A DNA stretch of 64,000 nucleotides from Candidatus Peregrinibacteria bacterium (GCA_018658105.1 JABHVW010000004.1:124001-188000), one strand, 5' to 3'; shown: positions 40,216 through 48,200, counted from the first letter of the stretch. The notes: generated from the letters alone by a model not told the origin. Made by a program: numbers and translations.

Positions 40216-40237
40216 ACCGGCTTTTTCCTGGTACAAT
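40209..40237 (+). promoter_or_regulatory. def promoter
   Basis: TTGTCA (40209-40214), 17-bp spacer, extended -10 TGGTACAAT (TACAAT 40232-40237). Predicted +1 40244, leaving a 3-nt leader before the ATG. Confidence 0.75.
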
Positions 40238-40246
40238 CTCGCAGCT

Positions 40247-40753
40247 ATGACATTGAATCTTCAAACAGGAACGGAAAACGAAACACTTCGAACGGTCTCA
40301 AAGCGGGTGCCTAATATCACCGGCGAGCTCAGAAATTTCGCTCTCGACATGATTAAAACAATGGAGACTGAAAAAGGGGTCGGTCTTGCAGCGCCGCAAG
40401 TCGGACGCAATATCCGCATGATAATTTGCAAGCTCAACCCAGAGGGGAAAAACGAAGTAATAGTCCCAATGATTAACCCAGTTATTGTCGATTTTTCAGA
40501 TGAAAAAGAGCTCGGCGAAGAAGGATGCCTAAGCCTGCCAGAAACTTGGGGCAAGGTTGAAAGATCTAAAAATATTCTTTTCAAATTCCAAAATCTCAAA
40601 GGCTCAGAACAAACTCTCGAGCTCGAAGATTTCAACGCTCGCATCGTTCAACACGAAATCGACCACCTAGACGGAATCCTTTTCACAGACAAAGCCATAG
40701 ACATCGAAAAGGGCAAAGCACCTAGCGGCGGAGAAGACGGCCCGCATATTTAG
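40247..40753 (+). CDS. def: Peptide deformylase
   Basis: 168 aa metalloenzyme that removes the formyl group from nascent protein N-termini. All three motifs are present: GVGLAAPQVG (GxGxAAxQ), EEGCLSLPE (EGCLS, metal-ligand Cys) and QHEIDHLDGILF (HExxH). A short polar tail (EKGKAPSGGEDGPHI) follows. Its presence implies formylmethionine initiation. The 3' end overlaps the convergent FemAB-like gene by 32 nt. Confidence 0.96.
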   Translation: MTLNLQTGTENETLRTVSKRVPNITGELRNFALDMIKTMETEKGVGLAAPQVGRNIRMIICKLNPEGKNEVIVPMINPVIVDFSDEKELGEEGCLSLPETWGKVERSKNILFKFQNLKGSEQTLELEDFNARIVQHEIDHLDGILFTDKAIDIEKGKAPSGGEDGPHI

Positions 40754-41732
40754 CCGCCCGAGAAAACCAATACCAAGCAGATTTATAAACAAAAACGCGT
40801 GGCTTATGGTAAGCAATTCGCTCACCACCAAAGCGGGTTTTGAATTGCGTCACTCCGGCTAAAACATGCCCCGAATCACCTTCTGGTGCAACGCCCAAAA
40901 AGTCATAAGTTTTCATCCCATGCGTTTTCGCCTCTTGAATAGCATGCCATTGCATCGCATAAGGAGCCATTTTCTGCCTCTGTTTATTCGAAGATGCGCC
41001 AAAGTAATAAGTCGCAGTATTGCCAAAATAGGTCACCAAAATTCCACCAAGCAAATCGTGGTCATGATGCGCCAAGAAAAGCCTCGCCTTATCGCCAAGT
41101 AATTCAAAAAACTGTTTATAAAAATCCTTTTCATGTAGATGGAATCCATCGCGCTCCGCAGTCTCCTCTAAAATTTCATAAAAATCATCGAGATCATCAA
41201 TGCCTCCCTCTTTCACATAAATGCCCAATTTATGGGCCTGTTTTATGTTGTAGCGGCCCTTCTGTGCCATTTGCTTCCGTATGCCCTCAAGATCGTCTTT
41301 TAGGTCTAGCAGGAGGGTATTTTGCGGCATATAGGATGTTTTCACCGCCCGCCCTTCTAGCGGAAAGTCTGCACCCACAGGCGCTCCCGGCTCAACCCTC
41401 ATAAACACATCTCCTTCTTTTTTCGCCAAATCCCGAGCCGCAACTTCCATAAGTTTCCACGCCTCCTCGCCCTTCTTGCCTCCCGGCAAGAGCGGGCCCC
41501 TCGGGCACCAAAGCCAATGCTTCCCCCAGCGCATATGCTGACGGATCAAAAGCATGCTCGCCACAAGCTTCTCCTCATCAAAAACCCCAAAAGCAAACAT
41601 CGCATCCCTCCCCGGAATACTAGTCTGCAAAACTCCCCACGAAAAAGTCTGCTCAATGCTCCCATGCCTGTGCTTTTTCACAAATTTCTCGAGCACTCCC
41701 TCTTCCTCCGGTTTAATAAATCTAATTTCCAT
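40722..41732 (-). CDS. FemAB/FemX-family peptidyltransferase
   Basis: 336 aa, with tandem GNAT-like folds of the Fem family. Recognisable are the N-terminal EQTFSWGVLQTSIPGRD, the Fem-type AQKGRYNIKQAHKLGIYVKE, and the C-terminal YFGASSNKQRQKMAPYAMQW with YDFLGVAPEGDSGHVLAGVT. Fem enzymes add amino acids from aminoacyl-tRNA to lipid II or its precursors to build interpeptide bridges. Start ATG 41732 coincides with the predicted transcript start; a GTG two codons upstream would precede it. It is located after ftsZ on the same strand with a structured repeat between them. Confidence 0.88.
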   Translation of the reverse strand: MEIRFIKPEEEGVLEKFVKKHRHGSIEQTFSWGVLQTSIPGRDAMFAFGVFDEEKLVASMLLIRQHMRWGKHWLWCPRGPLLPGGKKGEEAWKLMEVAARDLAKKEGDVFMRVEPGAPVGADFPLEGRAVKTSYMPQNTLLLDLKDDLEGIRKQMAQKGRYNIKQAHKLGIYVKEGGIDDLDDFYEILEETAERDGFHLHEKDFYKQFFELLGDKARLFLAHHDHDLLGGILVTYFGNTATYYFGASSNKQRQKMAPYAMQWHAIQEAKTHGMKTYDFLGVAPEGDSGHVLAGVTQFKTRFGGERIAYHKPRVFVYKSAWYWFSRAAKYAGRLLRR

Positions 41733-41738
41733 GCGCAC

Positions 41739-41747
41739 AGTTTAGCA
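41739..41747 (-). promoter_or_regulatory. Leaderless extended -10 promoter of the FemAB gene
   Basis: Minus strand TGCTAAACT (TAAACT 41739-41744), identical to the prfB element, and placed so that +1 is 41732, the A of the ATG. No clear -35. Confidence 0.55.
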
Positions 41748-41789
41748 AATTCCCAGAAGGAATGGGTAGTCTTTCGCCTCCTTCCTCTG

Positions 41790-41861
41790 TTTTTATGTAG
41801 CTGCTGCGCAAGTAAGACTTGGGCTAGCGCCCCGGAGCGCTAAGCAGCAGCTACATAAAAA
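41790..41861. repeat. Three-way-junction repeat, copy A
   Basis: Perfect 18-bp outer inverted repeat (41790-41807 with 41844-41861; inner ends CTGCTGC/GCAGCAG). Inside are two perfect hairpins: CAAGT-AAG-ACTTG (41809-41821) and TAGCGC-CCCGGA-GCGCTA (41825-41842). It lies 1 nt from the ftsZ stop codon. The stem is not followed by a U-run in either direction, so it is not a standard intrinsic terminator. Confidence 0.85.
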
Positions 41862-41862
41862 A

Positions 41863-43110
41863 CTACTTCATGCGCTGCCTAATAAAAGCAGGAATATCAT
41901 ATTCACTCGCATCATCCATTGAAGGCATTTGCGGTGTTCCAGCTTGAGTAGCCGGAGCTTTATCTACATTATTTTTAATCGCAGGCATCGTATTGTTGTT
42001 TGAAACCGCAGGCTTAGGCGCCGCAACCGGCCGACTATGCATTGGTCTAAACTCGCCCAAAGGTCGAGTAATACTTGTTCCACGGCGCTCATCAAATCCA
42101 GTCGCAACCACAGTAATTTTAATTTCTCCAGTGTAAGAATCGTTGATGACACTACCAAAGATAATATTCGCTTCAGGGTCAGCCGCCTCAGTAATAATAC
42201 GAGCCGCTTCATCAACCTCGAACATAGATAGGTCATTTCCACCTGTAATGTTGAATAGAATTCCCTTCGCACCTTGAATATCAAGCTCAAGAAGTGGGCT
42301 TTCAATCGCAGCCTTAGCCGCATCCGCCGCACGATTTTCACCAGTACCGTAACCAATACCCATAAGAGCAGATCCAGCATTTTCCATAATTGTTTTCACA
42401 TCCGCGAAATCGACATTGATCATTCCATGAACTGTAATCAGATCAGAAATACCCTGCACACCCTGACGAAGCACGTCATCCACAACCGTAAAGGCCTCCA
42501 TCAAAGGAGTCTTTTTGTCGATCAAAGATAGAATCTTGTCATTTGGAATCGTAATCAGCGTGTCCACTTTGTTCTTCATGTTCTCTAGCCCTTCTTCAGC
42601 CTGAGTTTTTCGACGGTGACCTTCAAAGCTAAACGGCTTTGTAACTACACCAACTGTCAAAATCCCAAGGTCTCTCGCAATCTCCGCAATTACCGGAGAA
42701 GCACCAGTTCCAGTTCCTCCACCAAGCCCACATGTAATAAACACCATGTCTGCTCCGTCCATTGCTTGCTTCAGTTCTTCAGTAGATTCCTCCGCAGCTT
42801 GTCGCCCCATTTCTGGGTTACTCCCTGCTCCCAGCCCACGAGTCGTTGCCTTTCCAACATTAATCTTAGTAGTTGCCTCACTGTGATAAAGCGCTTGCGC
42901 GTCAGTATTCACACAAATAAAGTCGATGCCTTTAATATTCGTTCGGATCATGCGGTTCAGCGCATTTCCTCCACCTCCACCAACACCAATCACTTTGATG
43001 CGAGCTACAGGGGAAACGTCCGGCTTCACCTCAAGATTTCGGTGTTTAGAGCCAGTCGATGAAAATAGGTTTTTAAGGCTGTCGTCATTTGTATTGTCGT
43101 CTTTAGCCAT
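41863..43110 (-). CDS. ftsZ: Cell division protein FtsZ
   Basis: 415 aa tubulin-like GTPase forming the Z-ring. The N-terminal [20 protein letters not shown], the tubulin signature [18 protein letters not shown] and the T7 loop [11 protein letters not shown] are intact. A variable linker (~330-395, rich in Pro, Ala, Asn) leads to the conserved C-terminal peptide [11 protein letters not shown], which binds FtsA. It follows ftsA after 30 nt; a TATAAC (43120-43125) in that gap could give an independent transcript with a 3-nt leader. Confidence 0.97.
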   Translation of the reverse strand: MAKDDNTNDDSLKNLFSSTGSKHRNLEVKPDVSPVARIKVIGVGGGGGNALNRMIRTNIKGIDFICVNTDAQALYHSEATTKINVGKATTRGLGAGSNPEMGRQAAEESTEELKQAMDGADMVFITCGLGGGTGTGASPVIAEIARDLGILTVGVVTKPFSFEGHRRKTQAEEGLENMKNKVDTLITIPNDKILSLIDKKTPLMEAFTVVDDVLRQGVQGISDLITVHGMINVDFADVKTIMENAGSALMGIGYGTGENRAADAAKAAIESPLLELDIQGAKGILFNITGGNDLSMFEVDEAARIITEAADPEANIIFGSVINDSYTGEIKITVVATGFDERRGTSITRPLGEFRPMHSRPVAAPKPAVSNNNTMPAIKNNVDKAPATQAGTPQMPSMDDASEYDIPAFIRQRMK

Positions 43111-43119
43111 CTTTCAGGG

Positions 43120-43125
43120 GTTATA
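43120..43125 (-). promoter_or_regulatory. Possible internal ftsZ promoter (-10 only)
   Basis: Minus strand TATAAC in the ftsA-ftsZ gap; predicted +1 43113, a 3-nt leader. No convincing -35, so this is tentative. Confidence 0.35.
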
Positions 43126-43140
43126 GGGAAATATTTATTA

Positions 43141-44385
43141 TCATGGGAGTAGTCCACGAAGCCATCCTTTGACTCCTTGGGCCATCTTGTCGAGAGAAAG
43201 ACCTTTGAGGTCTAGCTTGAGGCCATAGCCTTCGCCTTGAAAGCGAGAGCCCCAAATCACAAGTCCAATCACCGTCGCATATGCCGGATCTTCAATTTTG
43301 TCTACTACTCCTTCGTAATTTGTAGGGAATCCAATTTGCACAGGCAGATTCAAAATCTCCCTAGCAACATCCAAAACACCAGGCATTTTCACCGCAGCGC
43401 CAGTAAGAATCGCCCCCGCAGGAAGCATTCCATCTCGCTGCACCTTCGCAAGTTCATCTTTCACCATCAAGAAAATCTCGTGATACCTCGCCTGCACAAT
43501 CTCAGCCAACTGCTTTTTAGAAACAGTCTGCGTATCAATCTTAGAAAGCAAAGACAGGTCAATTGTCTCTCTGTCATGCACATCTTCTGGAATACAAGTT
43601 CCGTATTCAATCTTAATTTTTTCAGCAGTATCAATCGAAGTTCTCATTCCAATCGCAATATCGTTAGTCACATTTTCACCTCCAACCGGCAGCGCCGCAG
43701 AGTGTAAAACCGTTCCTTCTTCAAACACAGCCACATTCGTTCCGCCACACCCCACATCAATCACAACCACGCCCAGCTCTTTCTGCCTCTTAGTCAAAAC
43801 CGATTCAGCCGCAGCCAAACCACTCGGAATAATGTCGTTGATGTCTACACCCGCTTGATGCACACATTTCTCAATGTTCTTAACCGCAGGAACAAGCCCC
43901 GTAACAAGATGCGCTAGCACCTCAAGGCGAATCCCCGTCATCCCCACCGGATATTTAATTCCACTTTGCTCATCAACCGTAAATCCTTTTGGAATAATTC
44001 TTAAAATTCTTCTATTGCTCGGGATTGAAACAGCCTGCGCCGCCTCAAGAACCCTATCAATGTCATCTTCAATGATTTCATTTCCGCTATGCGAAATTGC
44101 AATCACTCCCTTGCTGTCTTGCGAAGAGATATGATCGCCTCCAATCCCAAGGAAAACATGGTGAACAGGCTCCCCTGCCATTCTTTCGGCATCTTCAAGC
44201 GCAGCAGAAATATTTGTAACTGCTTCTTCAACGTCAATCACGTTACCTTTTCGTAGACCGCCAGAGGGTGAAACACCAACCCCAAGTATGTTTGGGATAG
44301 TGCTGTTCTCTTGCATCACAGCTACGACTGTGCGGATTTTGGAGTTACCAATATCCAGACCGGCAATTACTTTATGTTTAGCCAT
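43141..44385 (-). CDS. ftsA: Cell division protein FtsA
   Basis: 414 aa actin-like ATPase that tethers FtsZ to the membrane. VIAGLDIGNSKIRTVVAV is the phosphate-1 motif; the SHS2 domain (about 85-165) is present, followed by VVVIDVGCGGTNVAVFEEG (phosphate-2) and GAILTGAAVKMPGVLDVA (adenosine). The C-terminal GVKGWLRGLLP is the short amphipathic membrane-binding helix. It stands before ftsZ in the classic order. Its promoter gives an almost leaderless mRNA. Confidence 0.96.
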   Translation of the reverse strand: MAKHKVIAGLDIGNSKIRTVVAVMQENSTIPNILGVGVSPSGGLRKGNVIDVEEAVTNISAALEDAERMAGEPVHHVFLGIGGDHISSQDSKGVIAISHSGNEIIEDDIDRVLEAAQAVSIPSNRRILRIIPKGFTVDEQSGIKYPVGMTGIRLEVLAHLVTGLVPAVKNIEKCVHQAGVDINDIIPSGLAAAESVLTKRQKELGVVVIDVGCGGTNVAVFEEGTVLHSAALPVGGENVTNDIAIGMRTSIDTAEKIKIEYGTCIPEDVHDRETIDLSLLSKIDTQTVSKKQLAEIVQARYHEIFLMVKDELAKVQRDGMLPAGAILTGAAVKMPGVLDVAREILNLPVQIGFPTNYEGVVDKIEDPAYATVIGLVIWGSRFQGEGYGLKLDLKGLSLDKMAQGVKGWLRGLLP

Positions 44386-44393
44386 ATGAGCTG

Positions 44394-44422
44394 ACTCTAC
44401 CCAAAGCCGCCAAGTGAATCAA
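44394..44422 (-). promoter_or_regulatory. ftsA promoter
   Basis: Minus strand TTGATT (44417-44422), 17-bp spacer, TAGAGT (44394-44399). Predicted +1 44387, a 2-nt leader. The start context CTCATATGG is shared with the gene at 49680-50072. Confidence 0.7.
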
Positions 44423-44536
44423 GCTCTTTGCAGGTAAAAAGGTCATACATAAGCCCCAAAACGAAGGCCTGAACAATTTTTTGACTCAGCAAAAGCCCCT
44501 GTAATAAGCCTGTTTTCCACCCCTATTTCAAACCTG

Positions 44537-44563
44537 TTTTTTTGGCTTGCAAAAGCCAAAAAA
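44537..44563. terminator. Bidirectional intrinsic terminator
   Basis: Inverted repeat TTTTTTGGCTT (44538-44548) / AAGCCAAAAAA (44553-44563) with a 4-nt loop. On either strand the stem ends in a T-run. It should end transcription of the minus-strand gene at 44655-46400 before ftsA. The rest of the 269-bp gap (44386-44654) holds the ftsA promoter and nothing else that I can identify. Confidence 0.8.
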
Positions 44564-44654
44564 TGTGCGCAAGCAAACTCTGACTTCAAAGGCCCCTGAA
44601 CAACTAATATAAGTCGACAGCTAGTGCGAACAATAAAGTTGCACGTGTGATCTG

Positions 44655-46400
44655 TTAGCGCCCGAGCTGCCTTCCTCTGAGTCCACGACTACGTTTCCTA
44701 AGTGCTCTATGTTTTGATTTCTTCTTTCTATTCTCAGCTTTGCGCCTTCTATCTGCATTCTTTTGAGGCATGGTTTTCTTTTTGGAGAGCTTTTCTTCTA
44801 TTCTCAGCAGCACCTTCTCAGTTGCTAGTTTTGTTTTCCTGTTTTCTTCAGTCATCGCCTCAAGTTCTTGTGCATTTCTCAATTTCCTCTGTGCTGCCTT
44901 CCTGGCCTGTCGTATTTGTTGATGATTTAGCTCTAGGGCTTCCGTCCTTGGTCGTGGGGTGCCCTTCTGCTTTTTTCTCCTTGGCGGATAATTTTTTATA
45001 GGCTTTTCCGTCTTATGAATTTTCTTCTCCATTCTTCTGCCCTTCTCATCGCTTATCCTTGCCGCCCTTCTTATCCGCTTCCGCCTGCTACCTGACCTTA
45101 GGCGGTCATAGGTTTGCCTTGCATCACATATCGCACTGAAAACAGCGGCATCAATTGAAAAAGCCTTTGTAAGGCGCTTCCCTAGCTTGCCAATGCCAGG
45201 CCTTTTGTCCTGCAAAAGTGCAGTCAGCTTCTCACGCCCTTCAGAGTCTCCATCAAAGTCATCGTCTTCTGCAACAATTTTAGCGCATCTAACTAAAAGG
45301 TCTGTATCGGAATTAAGAACGCCAAGTGTCCACCTGGCAGCACCCATAATCTCATTAAGATCGTCATCAGAATAAGATAGCAGCACTCCTCGATTCTTCG
45401 TATTCTTCTTTTTTTTGCCTCTTGCATTCTTTTCTTCCTGAGGCTCATACTTTGTCTCAACAACTCTAAGCTGGCCAACATCATTGCCATCTTCATTGAT
45501 AATATCGATTGTACCATCTGGGCTCATTCTTCCATTAAATTTATATCCACTCTGCTGTAATGCTAGTTGAAGCAAATTCAAAAATTTCGTTTCATTTTGA
45601 TGTTTAACCATGATAGGTGTGGTGCTTGAAGGGTAATCAGGGTGTAGCTGATTAAGTAGTTCTTCAGATAAACCAGGAAATGTCTGATCCACTTCACCTA
45701 GGAGCTGGATCAGCGCTTTTGGTCTATTGAGAAGGAATAAGAGCTCTCTTGCCCTGGCCACGGCAACTTGAAGGGTTCTATTTCTTTCAATGCCATAAGC
45801 TTTTGTGTCAGAGGATTTAGAATCACGTCTTGGAGCTAAAATATCACCAAATCCCCTCCCTAATTGCAAGGCTTTTGATTGCTGCCTAAGCGTACTTGCC
45901 AGTTGAGGTTTGCCTCTATGAATTGTTGTAAATGTATTTGCGGTGCTCACATGGCCAGACTTATCTGTATGCTGTAAGTCTCTAGTACCCCTAACGTGGT
46001 CAATAGCCAGATCTTCATTTTCCGAAAGGCGCTTTTCAAGTTTGGCAATTCTTGCCTCCACTCGTGCTGCAAAAGCCCTGAGCTTCCCATTCATTCTAGG
46101 TTTTCGTGCATATCTCCAGTGAGTTCGAGCCCCTGCATTGTATTCGGCCATCTGTGCTCTCAATTCAGCAGCGAACACCGCCCTTGCTTCTTCTAACTCT
46201 CTAGAGATTTCACATAGATTGCCAATGGCGTCTTCTGATTCATCAGTAAGGGCCGCTTCGTATTCGGCAGGAAGCTTATGATCGCCATCAAAATGGTCAA
46301 CCAGGTTAAAGCCCCCCTCTGTCACCTCCCCTGGCAAATCACACTCTTCATCCCAATTAGGTCCCATTTCCAAGTCATCCGATAAACGAAGCCCTTCCAT
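44655..46400 (-). CDS. Hypothetical protein with acidic N-terminus and very basic C-terminal tail
   Basis: 581 aa, not recognised. Residues 1-70 are acidic (LEMGPNWDEECDLPGEV), the middle is mixed helix (HWRYARKPRMNGKLRAF) with a short beta-rich part around 270-310 (YKFNGRMSPDGTIDIINEDG, then VGQLRVVETKYEP) that vaguely recalls a nuclease-like fold, although no catalytic motif can be claimed. The last ~150 residues are extremely Lys/Arg-rich (KKKTMPQKNADRRRKAENRK), suggesting nucleic-acid binding. There is no signal peptide. It has a consensus promoter overlapped by an inverted repeat that matches the operator of the RHH/MazF pair 1.2 kb away. Confidence 0.65.
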   Translation of the reverse strand: MEGLRLSDDLEMGPNWDEECDLPGEVTEGGFNLVDHFDGDHKLPAEYEAALTDESEDAIGNLCEISRELEEARAVFAAELRAQMAEYNAGARTHWRYARKPRMNGKLRAFAARVEARIAKLEKRLSENEDLAIDHVRGTRDLQHTDKSGHVSTANTFTTIHRGKPQLASTLRQQSKALQLGRGFGDILAPRRDSKSSDTKAYGIERNRTLQVAVARARELLFLLNRPKALIQLLGEVDQTFPGLSEELLNQLHPDYPSSTTPIMVKHQNETKFLNLLQLALQQSGYKFNGRMSPDGTIDIINEDGNDVGQLRVVETKYEPQEEKNARGKKKKNTKNRGVLLSYSDDDLNEIMGAARWTLGVLNSDTDLLVRCAKIVAEDDDFDGDSEGREKLTALLQDKRPGIGKLGKRLTKAFSIDAAVFSAICDARQTYDRLRSGSRRKRIRRAARISDEKGRRMEKKIHKTEKPIKNYPPRRKKQKGTPRPRTEALELNHQQIRQARKAAQRKLRNAQELEAMTEENRKTKLATEKVLLRIEEKLSKKKTMPQKNADRRRKAENRKKKSKHRALRKRSRGLRGRQLGR

Positions 46401-46401
46401 A

Positions 46402-46450
46402 TATAGTATTTTAAGGTCCTCATACTATAGCGCAAAAAATTATTTGTCAA
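46402..46450 (-). promoter_or_regulatory. Promoter and operator of the 46400 gene
   Basis: Minus strand perfect TTGACA (46445-46450), 17-bp spacer, TAGTAT (46422-46427); predicted +1 46415, leader 15 nt. A perfect 8-bp inverted repeat TATAGTAT (46402-46409) / ATACTATA (46422-46429) with a 12-bp spacer covers the -10 and the leader. Confidence 0.75.
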
Positions 46451-46482
46451 AACTTACTCCTCTTCTCCCCAGTCAGTTAGCT

Positions 46483-46519
46483 CAAGCGCCCTGGAGCGCC
46501 TTTGGTAATCAGGCTTACC
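46483..46519. repeat. Partial copy (C) of the three-way-junction repeat
   Basis: Contains 17 nt identical to the second inner hairpin of copy B (CAAGCGCCCTGGAGCGC, 46483-46499), in the same orientation and 75 bp away, followed by a small hairpin GGTAA-TCAGGC-TTACC (46504-46519). The first hairpin and outer stem are missing. Confidence 0.6.
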
Positions 46520-46520
46520 T

Positions 46521-46598
46521 GTTTGTTTTAGTGGTGGCTGCGCAAGTAAGACTTGGGCAAGCGCCCTGGAGCGCTAAGCCGCCACCACTAAAACAAAC
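46521..46598. repeat. Three-way-junction repeat, copy B
   Basis: Perfect 18-bp outer stem (46521-46538 with 46581-46598; inner ends GTGGTGGC/GCCACCAC) whose sequence is unrelated to that of copy A. The 36-nt interior, bearing hairpins CAAGT-AAG-ACTTG and AGCGC-CCTGGA-GCGCT, differs from copy A at only two positions. The right arm contains the stop codon of the exonuclease gene. Confidence 0.85.
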
Positions 46599-47514
46599 TT
46601 ATCCATTGCTCCTCCACCCTCTTCTGCTCCCATTCTTTGCTCAGGGCTTCCACCCTTCTCATTGGAGTTCGCATCCGAAGTTCATCAAATAATGCTCTCA
46701 CAGCATCGATGTCAAAATCATCGACAGCGCAATCCTCAATCTTAAAGCCAAGATCCCCGTCCTCTGTCAAAATAGTTGCCACCTTTTTGCTAAGTCGAGC
46801 AGAGTCTTCATGTTCACGAAGAAGTTCACGAATCCGCTCCGGCTTCACTTCCTCCAATCTCTCGTACAAAGCGTCCAAATTCCCAAACTCCTCCAATAAG
46901 CGAGCAGCACCCTTCGCACCAATCCCCGGCACACCCGGAATATTATCGCTCGAATCTCCGCGCAAGCCCTTATAGTCGGTCACCTGCTCCGGCCAAACTC
47001 CCAGCTTCTCTTTCACCGCATCTCGATCATATCGCTTCACCTTGCTGTAGCCGCTAATCGGCGTAACAACATATGTATCTTGCCTCACCAGCTGCAGCGC
47101 ATCTTGATCGCTAGTAATAATCAAAGTCTGAATATCTTTATGCTCATCCTCAAGTTCTTTCGCAACTATCCCCAAAAAATCATCCGCCTCAAGCCCAGCT
47201 TTCTCAAAAATCGGCACAGAAAGCGCCTTAAGAACCTGCCGCACAATCGGAAACTGTGTGATTAAATCATCATCGGTCTTAGCCCTAGTGCCCTTGTAAT
47301 CCGCCATTTCAGCATGTCTGAAGGTCGGCCCCCTCATATCAAAAGCCGTCGCAATATAGTCCGGCTGCTCCACCTCCAAAATCCCAAGAAGAATCCCAGT
47401 AAAGCCATAAACCGCATTCGTCAGCTGCCCGCTCGGCGCCTTCAGCGTCTTCGGCAAGGCGTGATAAGCCCTATGAATAATGGCATTCGCGTCAATAAGT
47501 ACAAACTTTTTCAT
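46588..47514 (-). CDS. 5'-3' exonuclease (PolA N-terminal/FEN-like), stand-alone
   Basis: 308 aa, equivalent to the N-terminal domain of DNA polymerase I. Metal-binding motifs: LIDANAIIHRAYHALP, GLEADDFLGIVA, ITSDQDALQLV; the helix-hairpin-helix is GLRGDSSDNIPGVPGIGAKG. It should remove RNA primers and flaps during Okazaki-fragment maturation. No polymerase domain is attached. The last codons and stop lie in the right arm of structured repeat B, so the repeat may have supplied the C-terminus (QWISLF). Promoter: extended -10 (TATAGT 47522-47527) giving a 1-nt leader. Confidence 0.92.
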   Translation of the reverse strand: MKKFVLIDANAIIHRAYHALPKTLKAPSGQLTNAVYGFTGILLGILEVEQPDYIATAFDMRGPTFRHAEMADYKGTRAKTDDDLITQFPIVRQVLKALSVPIFEKAGLEADDFLGIVAKELEDEHKDIQTLIITSDQDALQLVRQDTYVVTPISGYSKVKRYDRDAVKEKLGVWPEQVTDYKGLRGDSSDNIPGVPGIGAKGAARLLEEFGNLDALYERLEEVKPERIRELLREHEDSARLSKKVATILTEDGDLGFKIEDCAVDDFDIDAVRALFDELRMRTPMRRVEALSKEWEQKRVEEQWISLF

Positions 47515-47521
47515 CCAGCCG

Positions 47522-47530
47522 ACTATATCA
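47522..47530 (-). promoter_or_regulatory. Leaderless extended -10 promoter of the exonuclease gene
   Basis: Minus strand TGATATAGT (TG, one base, then TATAGT 47522-47527). Predicted +1 47515, one nucleotide before the ATG. The -35 is weak. Confidence 0.5.
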
Positions 47531-47592
47531 CAAAGTTCTAGCCAGAATCTATTCAGCTATTTTTCAGGACTTCCTTTTCAAATACCTTTATA

Positions 47593-47649
47593 TTGATTTC
47601 GAGTGCACAAAGGGTATGATTAAATAGTATTACTTATTCATCATACTAT
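47593..47649 (+). promoter_or_regulatory. Promoter and operator of the RHH/MazF operon
   Basis: TTGATT (47593-47598), 16-bp spacer, TATGAT (47615-47620); predicted +1 about 47627. A perfect inverted repeat ATAGTAT (47624-47630) / ATACTAT (47643-47649) with a 12-bp spacer covers the start site and reaches into the ATG. Confidence 0.75.
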
Positions 47650-47875
47650 GAAGGCAAAAGCAAAGCGTAGAATTTCTATCACAATTATTCCTCAACTAGA
47701 CGATGCAATGATTCAAATCTCCAAAGAAAACGGCATCAGCAAAAGCTCTATAATGGAGCAAGCCATAGCGAGCTTCTTAAAAGCAAAGCTAGTAAAAGAC
47801 GCAAAGGCACTATCCAAAATGAAATTCGACGATCTACCCACAGAAGATGAATGGCTAACAATTCAAAATGATTAA
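47648..47875 (+). CDS. Ribbon-helix-helix antitoxin
   Basis: 75 aa. A short basic N-terminus and beta strand (KRRISITIIPQLDDAMIQIS) are followed by two helices (ENGISKSSIMEQAIASFLKA), the RHH DNA-binding pattern of MazE/CopG-type antitoxins. The acidic C-terminus (DDLPTEDEWLTIQND) should bind the toxin. It overlaps the toxin gene by 8 nt (ATGATTAA). It probably binds the inverted repeat over its own promoter, and possibly the matching site before the 46400 gene. Confidence 0.83.
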   Translation: MKAKAKRRISITIIPQLDDAMIQISKENGISKSSIMEQAIASFLKAKLVKDAKALSKMKFDDLPTEDEWLTIQND

Positions 47876-48200
47876 ACAGGGAGATATTTTTTTCGCAAAT
47901 CTAAACCCGACAAAGGGGCACGAGCAATCAGGAATGCGCCCAGTTATAGTTTTGCAAAACAGCATTCTAAACAAACACCTAAATACAGTCATAATTGCTC
48001 CAATAACTGGCAATTTGCAGGCAAAGAATTTCATGCTTACCTTCTTCTTGCCAAAAGGCATTTCAAAATTACCCAAAGACAGTGTGGCCCTCCTCTTCCA
48101 AATGAGGTGCATAGATAAGGCTCGCCTTCAGAAGAAATGCGGAAAAATTCCAGAAGCCTCTCTAGGCAAGATGAAAAGAAAATTAAGCAGATTATTTTAG
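47868..48200 (+). CDS. MazF/PemK-type endoribonuclease toxin
   Basis: 110 aa. Family hallmarks: KQGDIFFANLNPTKGHEQSG (the G-D-I-x-x-x-x-L-x-P-x-x-G-x-E motif), RPVIVLQN, VIIAPIT and the late DSVALLFQMRCIDKARLQKK. MazF toxins cleave single-stranded mRNA at short motifs, stopping growth until the antitoxin is restored. It is the second gene of the pair with an 8-nt overlap. The catalytic Arg (GMRP) and Thr/Ser region appear intact, so it should be active. Confidence 0.9.
   Translation: MIKQGDIFFANLNPTKGHEQSGMRPVIVLQNSILNKHLNTVIIAPITGNLQAKNFMLTFFLPKGISKLPKDSVALLFQMRCIDKARLQKKCGKIPEASLGKMKRKLSRLF

Noticed and set aside
44561-44580. Fragment TGCGCAAG near the terminator before ftsA
   Set aside because: Only eight bases in common with the structured repeat; no hairpins.
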